This document shows positions 1-11,649 of a DNA stretch of 64,000 nt, piece after piece. The stretch comes from Lonicera japonica (lineage: Eukaryota; Streptophyta; Magnoliopsida; Dipsacales; Caprifoliaceae): the NCBI GenBank assembly GCA_021464415.1, contig CM038467.1, forward strand, positions 46,747,715 to 46,811,714, in the 5' to 3' direction. A program made the translations under genes and the position numbers. Each line of letters begins with the position of its first letter. Position 1 is the stretch's first letter. The notes beneath the pieces were generated by a model. It was not told the origin of the DNA, did no database searches, and worked only from the letters and a program-made list of their open reading frames with translations.

Positions 1-168
1 TACGCATGTATCTGCTTTGTGTCTAGTATACATTAATTAAAAGTTGTAAACTAAGATTCAAATCGAGATATAAGGTAAAGACATATGCATACATCTGCTT
101 TGGGCCCCCAATTTTCGTTGATATTAAGTTTCGCTTGGGCCCCCAAAATCCCTAGAGCCGGCCCCGCT
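1..168. mobile_element. Probable terminal fragment of a DNA transposon (hAT-like)
   Basis: Two GGGCCCCC-AA motifs about 40 bp apart are followed by CCCTAGAGCCGGCCCCG near 150-168. On the other strand this reads GGGGCCGGCTCTAGGG..., a composition typical of plant hAT-type ends. Homology to the repeated locus starts immediately after, near 170, so this edge is a real junction. The rest of the element lies outside the window. Assignment to hAT is from motif resemblance only. Confidence 0.3.
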
Positions 169-169
169 T

Positions 170-1030
170 AGACCGTCATTGGCAGTGTTAAATTTGTATG
201 GTGAGTAGTAAAAAATTATCTAGCTAAACTAGAACGGACTAGACGTGTTTGTCTAATGGAACTCAAACAAACAACTGATATACATTTGAAGTTTGTTTGA
301 GTCCTAAACGGTAACAATTATTCGTATGCTCACAAGCGTAGCAAAACCTAACTTTATTCTTGACCAAATATCCGACACAAATATAACATGTTTATCCTTC
401 TCATTTTACAAATTTTAACTGGTGTGGATGCTCTTTGTGAGATAGGTAAAATACCCTCCCATTCGAAAGAAAAGAGAGTCCGTATTTTACTTTTCCACTT
501 CCAATGATAAATGTTAATTTAATTTACAACGTAACCAATGGTTACTTCCATGATATTTTTAGCATTAATTTGAGACGGAAAGAGTACTAGAAAGCAACTA
601 ATTAATAACCTCAAAGGCTTCCGCATCAGGATGGCTTATGAGTTTCTTAGCCTAGAAGATATATGTTAGGTTTTTCTTTAGAAGTGAAAAAGAGTTCAAA
701 ATCGTTAGATAAACTAGTAAATTATGCCTCAAAAAGTTAAATTAGTGGATAAGCTAAAACAAATCCCCTTAGGTACCGCAAATAATTACAGAACAAGGAA
801 AAAAAAAAATCCTCTTAACAGTTTTTTCATTTTTTTTCTCTTAAAAGGGTTTGAAGCTATAAGAAAATAAACAGAAAGAAGTTGTAGAAGCACATTTGAG
901 GGGTTCTTCAGCAGTTGACCATGTAAATGATTACAATGGATCATGCAATTTCTACAACGAAACACTATTAAAAAATGCATCTTTGGAGACCCAAAAGGAT
1001 GAATATGAACTAGTATTACACTCCGCCCAC
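170..1030 (-). repeat. Repeated locus, copy I, exon-E end (deleted version)
   Basis: Colinear with 8633-9790 and 16345-17480. It includes the Stowaway-like MITE and a damaged exon E. A deletion joins sequence equivalent to about 9420 directly to about 9690, removing exon D. Homology ends near 1030 at a segment not seen elsewhere in the window. Confidence 0.8.
454..584. mobile_element. Stowaway-like MITE (copy I)
   Basis: Inverted ends of the CTCCCTCCGTCCC type (left CCCTCCCATTCGAAAG, right GAGACGGAAAGAG) flanked by TA on both sides. The same insertion occurs at the same place in the other copies of the locus, so it predates their duplication. Confidence 0.6.
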
Positions 1031-2154
1031 ACTTGCTGTCATGCCCCTAATTACGGTGCTTAAAGTTGAGGCGTAACACACAATTAACACAATATTTTTT
1101 TTTTCAAAAAATATAACAGGGGAATTACACAATAGCTGAGGTTCAAATTTATAAAATAAAATATTACATCTCTTAATATACTACTATATCTTTTTCAATA
1201 ATAGTTGAAATCTATGTATTTAATAGCTTCTATAATTATTTAATTTGACTGAGCTCAGCCCTTTATTCGTTCCACTCTCTTCCTAACATTCCTTATCCGA
1301 TTGAGTTATTAGGGGCTACATGTAATAGTAAAAATAAAGGTAAGCTTCACAAGCACGTGTGTACAAAATTTCTAAATTTAGAAGTTTGTATGGTACCACC
1401 AAGATTTTAGTATATTATTTAATATGTAGCCAGATGGTATAAAGTATTTATATTTTTCGAAATACAAGAAATAGAGATAAATAAAAAAAATTATTTTATA
1501 CGCTACCATTTCTCAAGTCAATGAAATTTTATCCCAATACGAACCACATACTTTTCACTTTTCGAATCAAAGATTAGCAAATAAAGAACTAGTTATGAAC
1601 AATATTGGTGTTGGGCTCCTTATCCAATTATACCTAGAATGGTATAGGTCACTGAGTGAAAAGATTGTCACATTATCTTATATTCGTACCCAACTTTTGT
1701 CAAAGCCCATTCCATATAAAGTAATTAGAATTTGTCATATATTGAGTATATCTCAATTTTCGGACATACTACTGAATTATAATTTTAAGTATTTAAGTAA
1801 TTAAAAGTCCTCAAATACAGATAAAAGAGTAAAAGCCTTTGATAATTTCCTTTTCTATCTTTCTCGTACTATCTTTAAGGTGTATATATACATATATATA
1901 CAGACGGAGAGTTGCAAAGTGAAGATAGAGACAAAGAAAGGTCCCTCCCCCCAACACATCTCCTCATTTTTTACTCCCTTCCCCCATTTGGCAATTCCCC
2001 CTCTCCCCCCCCCCCCCTTCTTACCAATCTCGCACATTTCCTCTTTCTTATTAGTCACATGCAATATAACAATATCTAGATATTTCTCTCTCTTCTTTAT
2101 TTTATGTTATTCATTATTTATTTTATTTTATTTTTCTTTAGATCATTAGGCTTG
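1031..2154. other. Unmatched 1.1-kb insertion or replacement
   Basis: Replaces the sequence found at 9790-10275 in the paralogous copy and matches nothing else I can see in the window. It is AT-rich, with an alternating GTATATATACATATATATAC tract near 1880-1900 and a pyrimidine-rich stretch (about 1940-2140) containing 13 consecutive C (2005-2017). No coding sequence or transposon ends are recognised. Confidence 0.5.
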
Positions 2155-2214
2155 CAAGTTGCAATAGAGAATCAATTGATGACATATATATGGTTGTCAC
2201 AAGTCAAGTCAATC

Positions 2215-2770
2215 TACCTTCTTTTTTTGTCAAACTATGATCTGATATAATATTCCTCTTAAATATCCTACAAACTATTGGTAATTTATAGCATTTCATC
2301 AACAAAGTAGGGGAAAAGAAATACCTAATTGATTCATGAAATGCCATGAACACGATGAGAATGTAGCCATTTGTTTTACAAGGGAGAGATGGGCCACACA
2401 TGTTATTCTTCAATCATATAAACTTTATTCTATCACCTAAATATCCTACAAACTAATCGTTGTTCATGACATTTCATCAAAAAAGCAAGGTAAAAGAAAT
2501 AGTTGATTCATGAAATGCCACAAACACGATTAGATTGTAGGCATTTTGCTTTACAAGGGAGAGATGGCCCCCCACATATTGTTCTTCGACCACATAAACA
2601 TTCTTCTATGACTTAAATATTCTACAAACTAATTGTTGTTCATGACATCTCATCAAAAAGTAAGGCAAAGAAATACTTGATTCATGAAATGCCATAACTA
2701 CATTCAAGTTGTAGCCATTTGTTTCACAAGGAAGGGATGGGCCCCATGCATGTGCTGTTCTTCACTCACA
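2215..2770. repeat. 174-bp tandem repeat array, copy I (about 3 units)
   Basis: The phrase TTCATGAAATGCCA recurs at 2333, 2507 and 2681, giving a 174-bp period. Each unit contains an inverted repeat: GTTCATGACATTTCAT pairs with ATGAAATGCCATGAAC across about 30 nt. Each also ends in the GGGAGAGATGGGCCCCACATGTTGTTC type of box. The array lies in the C-D intron of the decayed gene. Confidence 0.85.
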
Positions 2771-3235
2771 TGAATTTTCTTCAATTGAATTGAAGTAATC
2801 TGTATGAAGAGAAGGCCATGGCCATTGATTCACTACATTGTCCTATACATAGTCCTTCAACATGGTCTAGCTGAAGTATTGGCTGGAAATCAATATGATT
2901 CCTTTTTTTCGTATGATCATAATGACATAATCTTTTGGTATGTTATGTTATTAATGACATAATATTTTTACTTGTAAACCTAACAAAACAATAACCAAAT
3001 TTGGTTAGCCTTAAATGTCTAAATCTAATGATATGTTTTGAATTCTTCATATTGTTTAATATCATATACTCCAATTATGTCCCATGAGAAGAATTGCTCA
3101 AATTTTTTTAAGATCAATCAATTAGGGTTTTCCTTTTTTCAAATACTACAAAGATTTATTTCCCTCAAGTCGAACTATCAAATATTGCAACATAGTTACC
3201 TCCATTTCAATGGCCATTGATATAACTATTTTTTC
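2771..3235 (-). repeat. Repeated locus, copy I, intron segment after the 174-bp array
   Basis: Colinear with 10900-11330, 18560-19000, 40000-40400 and 46330-46750. Landmarks are GAAGGCCATGGCCATTG followed by TATATAGTCCTTCAAC, then the ATTAGGGTTTTCCTTTTTTC stretch. Non-coding. Confidence 0.75.
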
Positions 3236-4404
3236 TGCAAGTAATGGATTGTCACTACAATATGTCATTACCAAATAAACTCCAGCCATATATGAGATTA
3301 AAGTATTCAATAAGTTGCGTTTGCAATAGTAACATCTTTACATTGTCTATTTCAAATTAAAAATCTCACTTTCTTTTATGGGACATCTTGAATTATTGCC
3401 CCCGTATCTAAATTTAGACATATCATCTAATCAATTCTAGCATAAAAGGGTCCATTTAATCTGCACTATGTCCATAACAAGTTGAAATAATTTAATAAAA
3501 GTATTATTGTTTAAATACGTGCATGGCATAAAAAAATACGAAGAAGTTACCTCATAATGTATCAGCGCAGTTTCCTAACGTTGAATCCAACCCAACATTC
3601 TCACTGATAAGATGTGGGTTCCACATGATGAGAGGCCTTGGCTAATAACAAATATCATTTGGGTATATTATGAGTAAAATTAATCCTTTATAACTTGAGA
3701 TACACAAAAATAAAAAATTGTCAAAATATACTAGAAAGGATTTAAAATTTTCATGCGTCATCAAAAAAACAATGATACAGGTGTGAAATGTATGACCTAA
3801 TAATTGATCATATTGGCCTTCTTTACTCTGCCACAAGCACTCAAAATACATTTTTTTTCTTTATTTTTCCCTACATTAAAAGAGGATCAATAGTGTTTCC
3901 CTACTTTCCCCTACTGACACTCGAAATACATTTACGTTACACTAAGATACTGTATGGAATATAAGAAGTTGAAGTTGACCTTCTTCTTATGTTCTTACAT
4001 AAGGCACTATTGGGTTTCCCTAAATCGTAAATAGTCCAAACATTTCATTGTTTGATAGATCAAATCATGTAAAATCTCCGGGTGGGGACTAATTAAAGAA
4101 TCAAAAAATTTACAAATATACACATATGTAAATGTTTATATCTTTACTTTTCAGTCTACAATGTTAGCAGCAAGTTCTTCGTAAATCAAGAAAGCCAAGT
4201 TAAGGATCTGAGAATCACTTATGACTTTGCAACATATGTTTAGTACTCCCTCCTTCCCAAATAAGAATATAGGATTATGTTTTTGGATATCCCAAGTTAA
4301 GAATCCACTTTTCTCATCCTCATCATTCTTTTTCTTTGTCCCGAACATAATCCATGTATGATATCTTAGGTTAATAAACAAGTTTTATTCTTACCCATTG
4401 ATTA
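3236..4404. other. Unmatched AT-rich segment with one MITE-like end
   Basis: No homology to the other copies. Near 4242 it has TACTCCCTCCTTCCCAAATAAG, a Stowaway-type terminal sequence, but I could not find a partner end. Short open frames in it have no recognisable product. It ends where segment P begins. Confidence 0.4.
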
Positions 4405-5633
4405 TGTTGAGTTGAATTTTATAGGAAAGAACAAATGAATCGAAAAGTGGGGTGTAAGAGTCATATCTCTCCCCTCACTATATCATCATGTATAATATCA
4501 ATTAGGGTTTACATCACATAGTAAGATTCCCTAAAATAACCTCAAGATTTAAACTTTCATAGATTACTCACTACAAATAAACCCTAAAAAATAACAATAA
4601 ATCCCTATACTCTCTACAAAACACAGTGTATCCTTAAAACCTAAATATTCTCGCATCTAGCATCAAGTAACATGATGCACACACGATTCAGTTCGTCCTA
4701 TTACTTTCACATTCTATAAGTTTTTGCACATTTACAAAACTAAAAGATAATTCTCATGTTCGAGTCTACGAGCATGACCTGTTTACAAAAGTCATTGTCT
4801 TTGCATGGTGCAAGTAAATTACATTTAGTGAATAACAAAATATTCCTAACTATCTCTTGCTATAGGAGAAAAATATTCCTAGAAACTATTTTGCGTCTCC
4901 TAATATTATTTTATTTATTTCTACTAAACATACTACTTATATATAGAGAAACTAACTTTTCAAAAAAAAAAAAAGAATGATACGTCAAGTACGTACAGGA
5001 TCATCCCAGAGATTAAATGCAATTCACTCCACATATTCTAACATCTAATAATTAGGAATGATCATAACTATAATCTCATCATCATCCACAGGTTTTATGT
5101 CACTTAGGCTAAATTAAAAGTCATAGAAGAGTCGGTCAATTTAAATATCTATATTCATAAAATACTAAAATAATCGCGCATAATGTTTTAAATTTTCAAT
5201 TGAATCTCCTACTGTTATAGAAAGTAACGCATACCCTACAAATTGTATGAATTTATTTACCTGGGAAATCCGAAAGTAACATCTCTCCATTTACATTACA
5301 TAAGTGCAGCAGCGCCAGCATCTGGATATATGCCTTTAACTCTCATCACTAGAGTTCAACTTGGGCACCTTCATCATCAATAAATTACAACTACGGGATC
5401 AGGAGCTCAACCTATAGAAACTGATATCAAAATTGTGTACTAAAAAGTAAAAACAGAAAGAAGAAACTTTTACTGGAAGTAAAAGCAAGATTGACATGAT
5501 AGGCAAAATCCCTAAAGCTTTTGCAAGCCATTAGATCTTACTATACCTAGTCTACAAAGAGGTTTAAATTAACAATCCTCCTTGTAAACAAAAAGTTCAT
5601 ACCAAGTTTTTTTTAAACTTTCCTTTTGGGTAT

Positions 5634-5861
5634 TGTTAACCATGATATTCATTACGGTTCCCTTTCCTAATAGCTTAAACTTTTCAGAGAGATGGTTCAT
5701 AACATGGTATCAGAGATTGGTTTTCTGGGAGGTCCAAGGTTCAAGCCTTGGCACCTCCATTCCCCATTTGTTAATCCGAAATTCGAAATTTGTTTGCTCT
5801 CCACCTGTGAGTATGGGGTCGCACGTGAGGGAGGGTGTTAACCATGATATTCATTACGGTT
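5634..5861 (+). mobile_element. Miniature TRIM/SMART-like LTR element (P copy)
   Basis: A 71-bp left LTR (5634-5704, TGTTAACC...CATAACA) is followed at once by the primer-binding site TGGTATCAGAG (5705-5715). An internal stretch of about 120 bp follows, containing a tRNA T-arm-like GGTTCAAGCC, then a purine tract GTGAGGGAGGG, then 26 bp identical to the start of the left LTR (5836-5861). The right LTR is truncated. Paralogous positions near 20455 and 48190 lack the element. Known plant TRIM and SMART elements have this layout; membership of a named family is not claimed. Confidence 0.55.
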
Positions 5862-6170
5862 GACTAACAAGAGATACAAATATGCATGCATGAGTTCTAA
5901 AAATTAAATGCATTGAGATACGAGCGTTTCTGACTTTGTATCTCTAAGTAATACATAAATATGGGGTGCATGTCTAATTTTGTTTAATGTTTTCCTTTGA
6001 CTTATCTCACCGCTTTTATGTAACTCTTTGAGATTCTCCCACATGCACAGCGCAAAATTCTAACAATTATAAAACATTGTGTCCATCTAATTTCGCATAT
6101 AAAATTGAGGGTGAAGTGTAAAAAGACCTAAAGAAATAGGGCTTAAGTTCAAAAACTAGGAAAGGGCTCA

Positions 6171-7075
6171 TGTGATGCCCCAAATCCCGTTACGATGTTT
6201 AGACCTTTGAGACCTAATTAATCACGGATGCCGTGTGCGACGATGGGTTTAAGTGTATAAAATTTCAATTATAAAAAAAATTTCTTATAAAATATAACTT
6301 TGAAAGCATGGTATGTGTGGAGCAGAAAACATGGTATAATATAAAACATTTACTTAATAATGAAAAAGTCCCTATCCACACATCTGACGAATCCATTTGT
6401 AGAATAAAATATTGATATATCAATGTTTACAATCCTCCAACGAGGTCCCAAAATAGTTATTAAAGTCTTATACAAATAGTACACAACAATTATAAAGTTA
6501 AATCCTTCAATGTCGAGGGCTTCCATGAAGTTTGTCAAAGGCAGCTAAGATAGTGAGAGCATGCGCCACCTCAAAGTCCTACCTGTAAAATTATTACAAA
6601 ATGGGAGTGAGCCAAAACCGAGCTCAGGATGAAGAAGGAGATGAATAGTAATTGTAAATGGAGGTTTTTGTGTTAATGATTAAATGGGATTTTGGTTGGT
6701 GATGATGTGTTTAAACAATCCTTTGAATTTCTCTAAGTAGAACTCTCAAACTCTCTCTAGAGAGTTCTCGGTAATGAAGATGAAAATAAGGAAAAAAGGA
6801 AGGAGATCGGGTATATATTTCGACTAGAACCACCTGAAATGACTTATTGGAAGTCTCCGAACCCTGTCGCTCCTATCAGAATAGTATTCCACTATTCAAA
6901 GCTCGAAATCGCCATAATTGCGATTTTTTAACGCGATAAAGTTGAGATTTAGGAACAGGGTGTTACCGACTGACTCGGAAAGGTCCAAAAAAAGAATTCA
7001 AGCCCTAACGGGATTCAAGAATTAATTAGGCTTATAAAGAGTACTAGTTTGCAATTCAAAATACGGGGTATTACA
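6171..7075 (+). mobile_element. LTR-like element, TGTGATGCCCC...GGGGTATTACA, 905 bp (P copy)
   Basis: Bounded by TGTGATGCCCC and GGGGTATTACA. It carries the GTTTAGACCTTTGAGACC / ATCACGGATGCCGTG box near its start and GGGAGTGAGCCAAAACCGAGCTC in the middle, both shared with the larger elements at 23191, 26824 and 50031. No coding capacity, so a solo LTR is the best reading. The flanking 5-mers (GCTCA, AAGCA) do not match. The left flank corresponds to the end of one locus copy (about 20765) and the right flank to the start of another (about 35877), so it sits on a tandem junction. Confidence 0.65.
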
Positions 7076-8632
7076 AAGCATGCACATGCATACATGGGTA
7101 AACGTTTGTGAATATTACCTAGCTTAAATTAATAGTTCATTGGCTAGTGTGTAAGATTGACACTTTTATAACTTCACACACTAACCAATGTAATGCCTAT
7201 CGCGCATGTACCATCCCTTGTGGATCTAGAGTGGGCAGCTAGTGAGTTTGCGCTATTCTTCACTCAGAATATATAAATTGTTACCAAGGCACTTGAGTCA
7301 CATTTCCCTCAATCCCATTTTTTTTTATTAATTTCAATAACAAGATAATATAGTGGCAGCAAATGCTAATGGCAAAGTACCTTTGATTTTGCCACAGCAA
7401 ACAATGGATTGAATGATTATATGTTATGCTTTAAAATTAACATAATTTTATGACAAACGCCAACATTGCTTCAACATTAGCATTTCCCTATTGTGGCTGA
7501 TCCAATATTACTTGTTTAGAGTGCACTATGGAATAAACATGCTAATGCATTTTGGAAGAAGATTCAATTATATTGTCAAAGTATCCAAAACAAAGTTCGA
7601 TTGACTTTGAGATACACATTCCTTTTCTTTTTTTTTTTCTTTAGGATACATTGAGATACGATTTTTCCAACTTGTCAAATATACACAGAAAGATAATAAT
7701 TTCATTTTGAAATGACTTTCATGAATCGATTCAGCGAAAAGAAGAAGCTTGCTGCTTGACTGAAAAATGACGGCCCCTCTTTCGAATTCCCTTCAACACC
7801 TCTGAATATTATCTACAAAAGATTGAAAGGCGAAACATATACACAAATTTTAGTTTTTAACGGTCCGAGTTATAGAATTAAGCTAATTTACTTGTAGGCA
7901 TAAAAGAAAATTGCATCTTTGACTAATGCAAGTTAAACCTGATTGTCAGAGATACTGAATCTCACTAACAATTTATATTGATAGTTTTGTTTGCACCTAT
8001 TAGTGTGTAATAAGATTAAAATTTTCAACAAATTATTTTGGTACGGTAATTTCATCTTTGCCCATGTTCTTTTTCTTAGTAAGATATTAATGTATATTGA
8101 AACAATAATGATAAAATTGTCTTAAAACTATGTATTTAGCCTTCAATGATTGTTTGGTTCGTGTTTTTATTCGTTCCTGCAATCCGAAATGGTAATTTCG
8201 CATGGAAAATTAAACCTCATGAACTTATGATTCAACCTCTAGACATGAATTATAATAGACTTCTACTGTGAATTTGCCAATTTAGGATTCTAGGAACGAA
8301 CCAAAACTTGTACGAAAGTAGCACTAAGAGTCAAATAAAGTTTAAGAAACAACCCAAATTTAGAGGTTAACTCATATAAACAAATAAAAAAATTCCAAAG
8401 GTTTCGTTCTCCATTCGGTGATTAGCAATGACACACTTAACCATAACCCACCACCCTACCAATGACACTCGATAAACCGAAAATAAAGATTAATAAATTG
8501 TAAAAAATCTGAATTGCACTCTTAATTGAGATGCCCTAAAATATATGGAAGGGGGGATTCTTAATTTTAGATGGAGGGCGCATAACATAATGATGTGCCC
8601 ACATATGCTTTATATCAACGAGTTAGATCATC
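7076..8632. repeat. Repeated locus, distal non-coding part (P copy)
   Basis: Colinear with 14784-16344, 36220-37620 and 42960-44300, and inverted with 60400-61800. It contains the short hairpin at 7138-7190 and a T-rich tract near 7620-7640. No exon of the decayed gene and no recognisable coding sequence. Confidence 0.75.
7138..7190. repeat. Short hairpin, 15-bp arms
   Basis: CATTGGCTAGTGTGT (7138-7152) pairs with ACACACTAACCAATG (7176-7190), one mismatch and a 23-nt loop. It recurs at the same place in every copy. The best-preserved version is at 35940-35992. Confidence 0.7.
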
Positions 8633-8908
8633 CATAGCAGTGTTAAATTTGCATGGTGAGTAGTAAAAAATTATCCAGCTTAACTAGAACGGACTAGAGG
8701 TGTCCGTCTAATGGGACTCAAACAAATAACTAATATACATTTGATGTATGTTTGAGTCCTAAACAGTAACAGTTGTTCGTATGCTAACGAACCTAGCCAA
8801 ACCTAACTTTATTGTTAGCCTAATGTACAACACAAATACAACATATTTATCCTTCTTATCTTACAAATTTCAACTGGTGTGGATGCTCTTAGTGCGGTAG
8901 GTAAAATA

Positions 8909-9061
8909 CCCTCTCCATCCCAAAGAAAAGAGTCCATATTTTTCTTTTCCACTTCTAATGATAAATGTTAATTTACAACATAAGCAATGGTTACTTCCAT
9001 GATATTTGTTGTACTGATTATCTCCCAAAAAAGATATTAAACTCTTAATTTGAGACGGGAG
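8909..9061. mobile_element. Stowaway-like MITE (P copy)
   Basis: Left end CCCTCTCCATCCCAAAG and right end ACTCTTAATTTGAGACGGGAG form imperfect terminal inverted repeats flanked by TA at 8907-8908 and 9062-9063. About 150 bp, non-coding, beside exon E of the decayed gene. Confidence 0.65.
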
Positions 9062-10374
9062 TACTTTGGAGCAACTAATTACCTTAAGGTCTTCTGCATC
9101 AAGATGGCTTATGAGTTCTTTGGCTAGAAGATATGTGTTCTGCCTGTCCTTATCATCATAAAACACCTTCCATGATCTGCTCAACAATCATTAAAAAAAA
9201 GTGAACAAGAGTTCAAAATCGTTAGATGAACTAGAAAAATATGCCCTAAAAAGTTGAATTAGTGGATAAACTAAAACAAATCCCCTTAAGTTTTGCAAAT
9301 GATTACAAGAAAAGAAAAAAATCATCAAACAATTTCCCTTTTTGTTTTGCTTAAAGGGTTCGAGGACCTAAAAGCACATTTGAGGGGCTCTTCAACAATT
9401 GACCAAGTAAATGATTACAATAATTGCAGGTTAAATCTAGATTTAGAGATTTGGATTAAGGGTAGGCAACAACTAGAAGAAAAAAAATCCTTAATTTATA
9501 ATGAAACTTAAAATAACATTACAAAAGAGACCTTATTATATCCTTTAATAAGATTCAGCAGGAAGAGAGTTTAAACTTACCCTAGATAACATCTAAACAC
9601 AATGCCAGACGGTAGAGGTCTCATCGAATAAACTGTTGTGAAAGTCCTGCATCAGTTGTATTTTTTTTGAAATAGAAGTAGTAATAATGGATCATGTAGT
9701 TTCTTTAAAGAAAGTGTTAAAAAAATGCATCTTCAGAGACCAAAAAGGATGTATATGAACTAGTGTTTACAATCCGCCCACGCATGCAAACCAAAAACCA
9801 CCACCACCTAAGGAGGACAATAGGTTGGGTTTGCGGCATGCTTGGCCAAACCCAAACCTATCCCAATGCAGGGTTTACTTAAAAAAAGCATGAACCCTCT
9901 CCTACCCCTCCACACATAGAGAAAAAAAAATCTGCCTAAACACCCGAAAAGACGAAAAACCTATGCTCTTGTACCAATATGTGGCACCCGGAAACCCTTT
10001 AGACTTTAGAGGGTAATCAGAGAAAATCCTAATCCCCCCACCTCTTCAAAAGAAAAAATAAAAAAAGGAAAATAAATAACCCAACACAAGAAAGAAATAA
10101 CTCTAGAACTTTCCTACAAGCTAATTGTTGCTCACAAAATTTCGTCAATGTAACAAAGATGTAACAAGTAATGATAAAATGCTATGAACAAGGTCCGAGT
10201 AGATATGAATCGTCCTTTCTCTTGTAAACTTACTTAAAATTGATTATGAGCAGATAATAATTAATGGTATTTGATTAAAAATATATTGCAATAGATAATC
10301 AATTGATGACATAGCGTCGTCACAAGTCAAATCAATGTTCCCTTTTTTTTAGACTATGGCCTGAAACAATATTC

Positions 10375-10880
10375 CACTTTGGCAGTCAACTAAATATCCT
10401 ACAAACTAATCGTTGTTCATTACATTTCATTAAAAAAGTAAGGGAAAATAAATACTTTATTCATGAAATGCCATGAACACGATCAGATAGTAGCCATTTG
10501 TTTTACAAGGGAGGGATGGGCCCCACAATGCTGTTCTTCAATCACATAAACTTTCTTCTATCACCTAAATATCCTACAAATTAATCACTGTTCATGACAT
10601 TTCATCAAAAAAGTAAAGTAAAAAATATACTTGATTGATAAAATGCCATGAACACGATGAGAATGTAGCCATTTGTTTTACAAGGGAGCGATGGGCCCTA
10701 CATGTTGTTCAGAAACTTTATTCCATCACCTAAATATCGTACAAACTAATCGTTGTTCATGACATTTCATCAAAAAAGCAAGGTAAAAGAAATACTTGAT
10801 TCATGAAATGCCATGAACACGATCTGATTGTAGCCATATGTTGTACAAGGGAGAGATGGGCCCCAAGTGTTGTTCTTTAA
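10375..10880. repeat. 174-bp tandem repeat array (P copy)
   Basis: About three units. The last shows the inverted repeat clearly: 10755-10770 pairs with 10803-10818, 16-bp arms with one mismatch and a 32-nt loop. It lies in the C-D intron of the decayed gene. Confidence 0.85.
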
Positions 10881-11549
10881 TCAAATTAATTTTCATTAAT
10901 TGAATTTAAGTAATTTGTTTTAAGAGAAGGCCATGGCCATTGGTTCACTATATAGTCCTATATATAGTCCTTCAACAAAGTTTGAAGTATCGGCCATAAA
11001 CCAAATAGTACTTTTTTGGTATGCTCATAGTGACATTTTCTTTTGGTATGTTCTTAATGACATCATATTTTTAATTATAAACCAAATAAAGCAATAACCA
11101 AATTTGGTTAGCCTTAAATGTCTAAAAGTAAAGATGAGTTTTGAATTCTTAAAATTGTTTAATCATCAACTCCATTTATGTCTCTTGTGAACAATGATTC
11201 ATTTTTTTAAGAACAATCAATTAGGGTTTTCTTTTTTCAAATACAGCAATATTTATTTCCACTCAAGTCAATCCATCAAATGCATGTTCTTAGTTACCTC
11301 CATTTCGATGGTCACTGATATAACTATTTTTGAAATATGACCGGTCTCAATAATAAAGGAACACATTAATAACTTTTTTTATGAGGATCACAACATGTAA
11401 TTGATAAAGAACATATTCTTATAAAAGTCCCCCTTTTTGTTTCTTAATATACTTAATCGGTACCCTTAGAGTATATATTAACATATTTCATTTTCTTATA
11501 CATAATTCGGTTTGGTTTGGTTTTGGACTAGCTAGCCCTGAACTCGAAC

Positions 11550-11649
11550 NNNNNNNNNNNNNNNNNNNNNNNNNNNNNNNNNNNNNNNNNNNNNNNNNNN
11601 NNNNNNNNNNNNNNNNNNNNNNNNNNNNNNNNNNNNNNNNNNNNNNNNN
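11550..11649. other. Assembly gap of exactly 100 N
   Basis: A run of exactly 100 N, the conventional placeholder for a gap of unknown size. The sequence on its left ends at the paralogous position 19217, and the sequence on its right starts at the paralogous position 4405. Confidence 1.

Larger units (their letters stand above)
610..5411 (-). pseudogene. DUF1995 (adenylate kinase 5-like) pseudogene, copy I
   Basis: Scattered exon remnants on the minus strand: exon A fragment about 5350-5411, exon B 5261-5343, exon C 4997-5108, a 174-bp repeat block at 2215-2770 in the C-D intron, no exon D, and exon E 610-671 with frameshifts. Exon B reads VKGIYPDAGAAAL then a stop. Exon C reads LSDIKPVDDDEIIVMIIPNY then a stop. 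B ends in phase 2 and C begins AG|C-CTA-AGT, so this lineage keeps the original splice phase that copies III-VI have lost. The 3' half of exon A and the A-B intron are deleted. The family assignment is explained under copy III. It cannot encode a protein. Confidence 0.6.
4405..11549. repeat. Segment P: 7.1-kb near-identical duplicate, left of the gap
   Basis: Base 4405 aligns with 11651 and base 11549 aligns with 19217, with only occasional substitutions (about 98% identity by eye). The main differences are a 456-bp block present only in Q (14071-14526) and a 37-bp block present only in P near 10451-10487. The match ends exactly at the N run. Probably one of two haplotypes or overlapping contig ends rather than a true tandem copy. 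Confidence 0.9.

Noticed and set aside
1880..2149. 89-codon proline/serine-rich frame
   Set aside because: A translation of a polypyrimidine tract including 13 C; low complexity and no paralogue.
2215..2770. CRISPR-like array
   Set aside because: The 174-bp units are contiguous tandem repeats without spacers, in plant nuclear DNA.
5705..5760. tRNA gene or SINE suggested by GGTTCAAGCCTTGG
   Set aside because: No A box at proper spacing and no cloverleaf; the primer-binding site and flanking LTR pieces explain it better.
9293..9511. 72-codon plus-strand frame also present at 16971-17213
   Set aside because: Antisense to the D-E intron of the decayed gene; conserved only because P and Q are near-identical.
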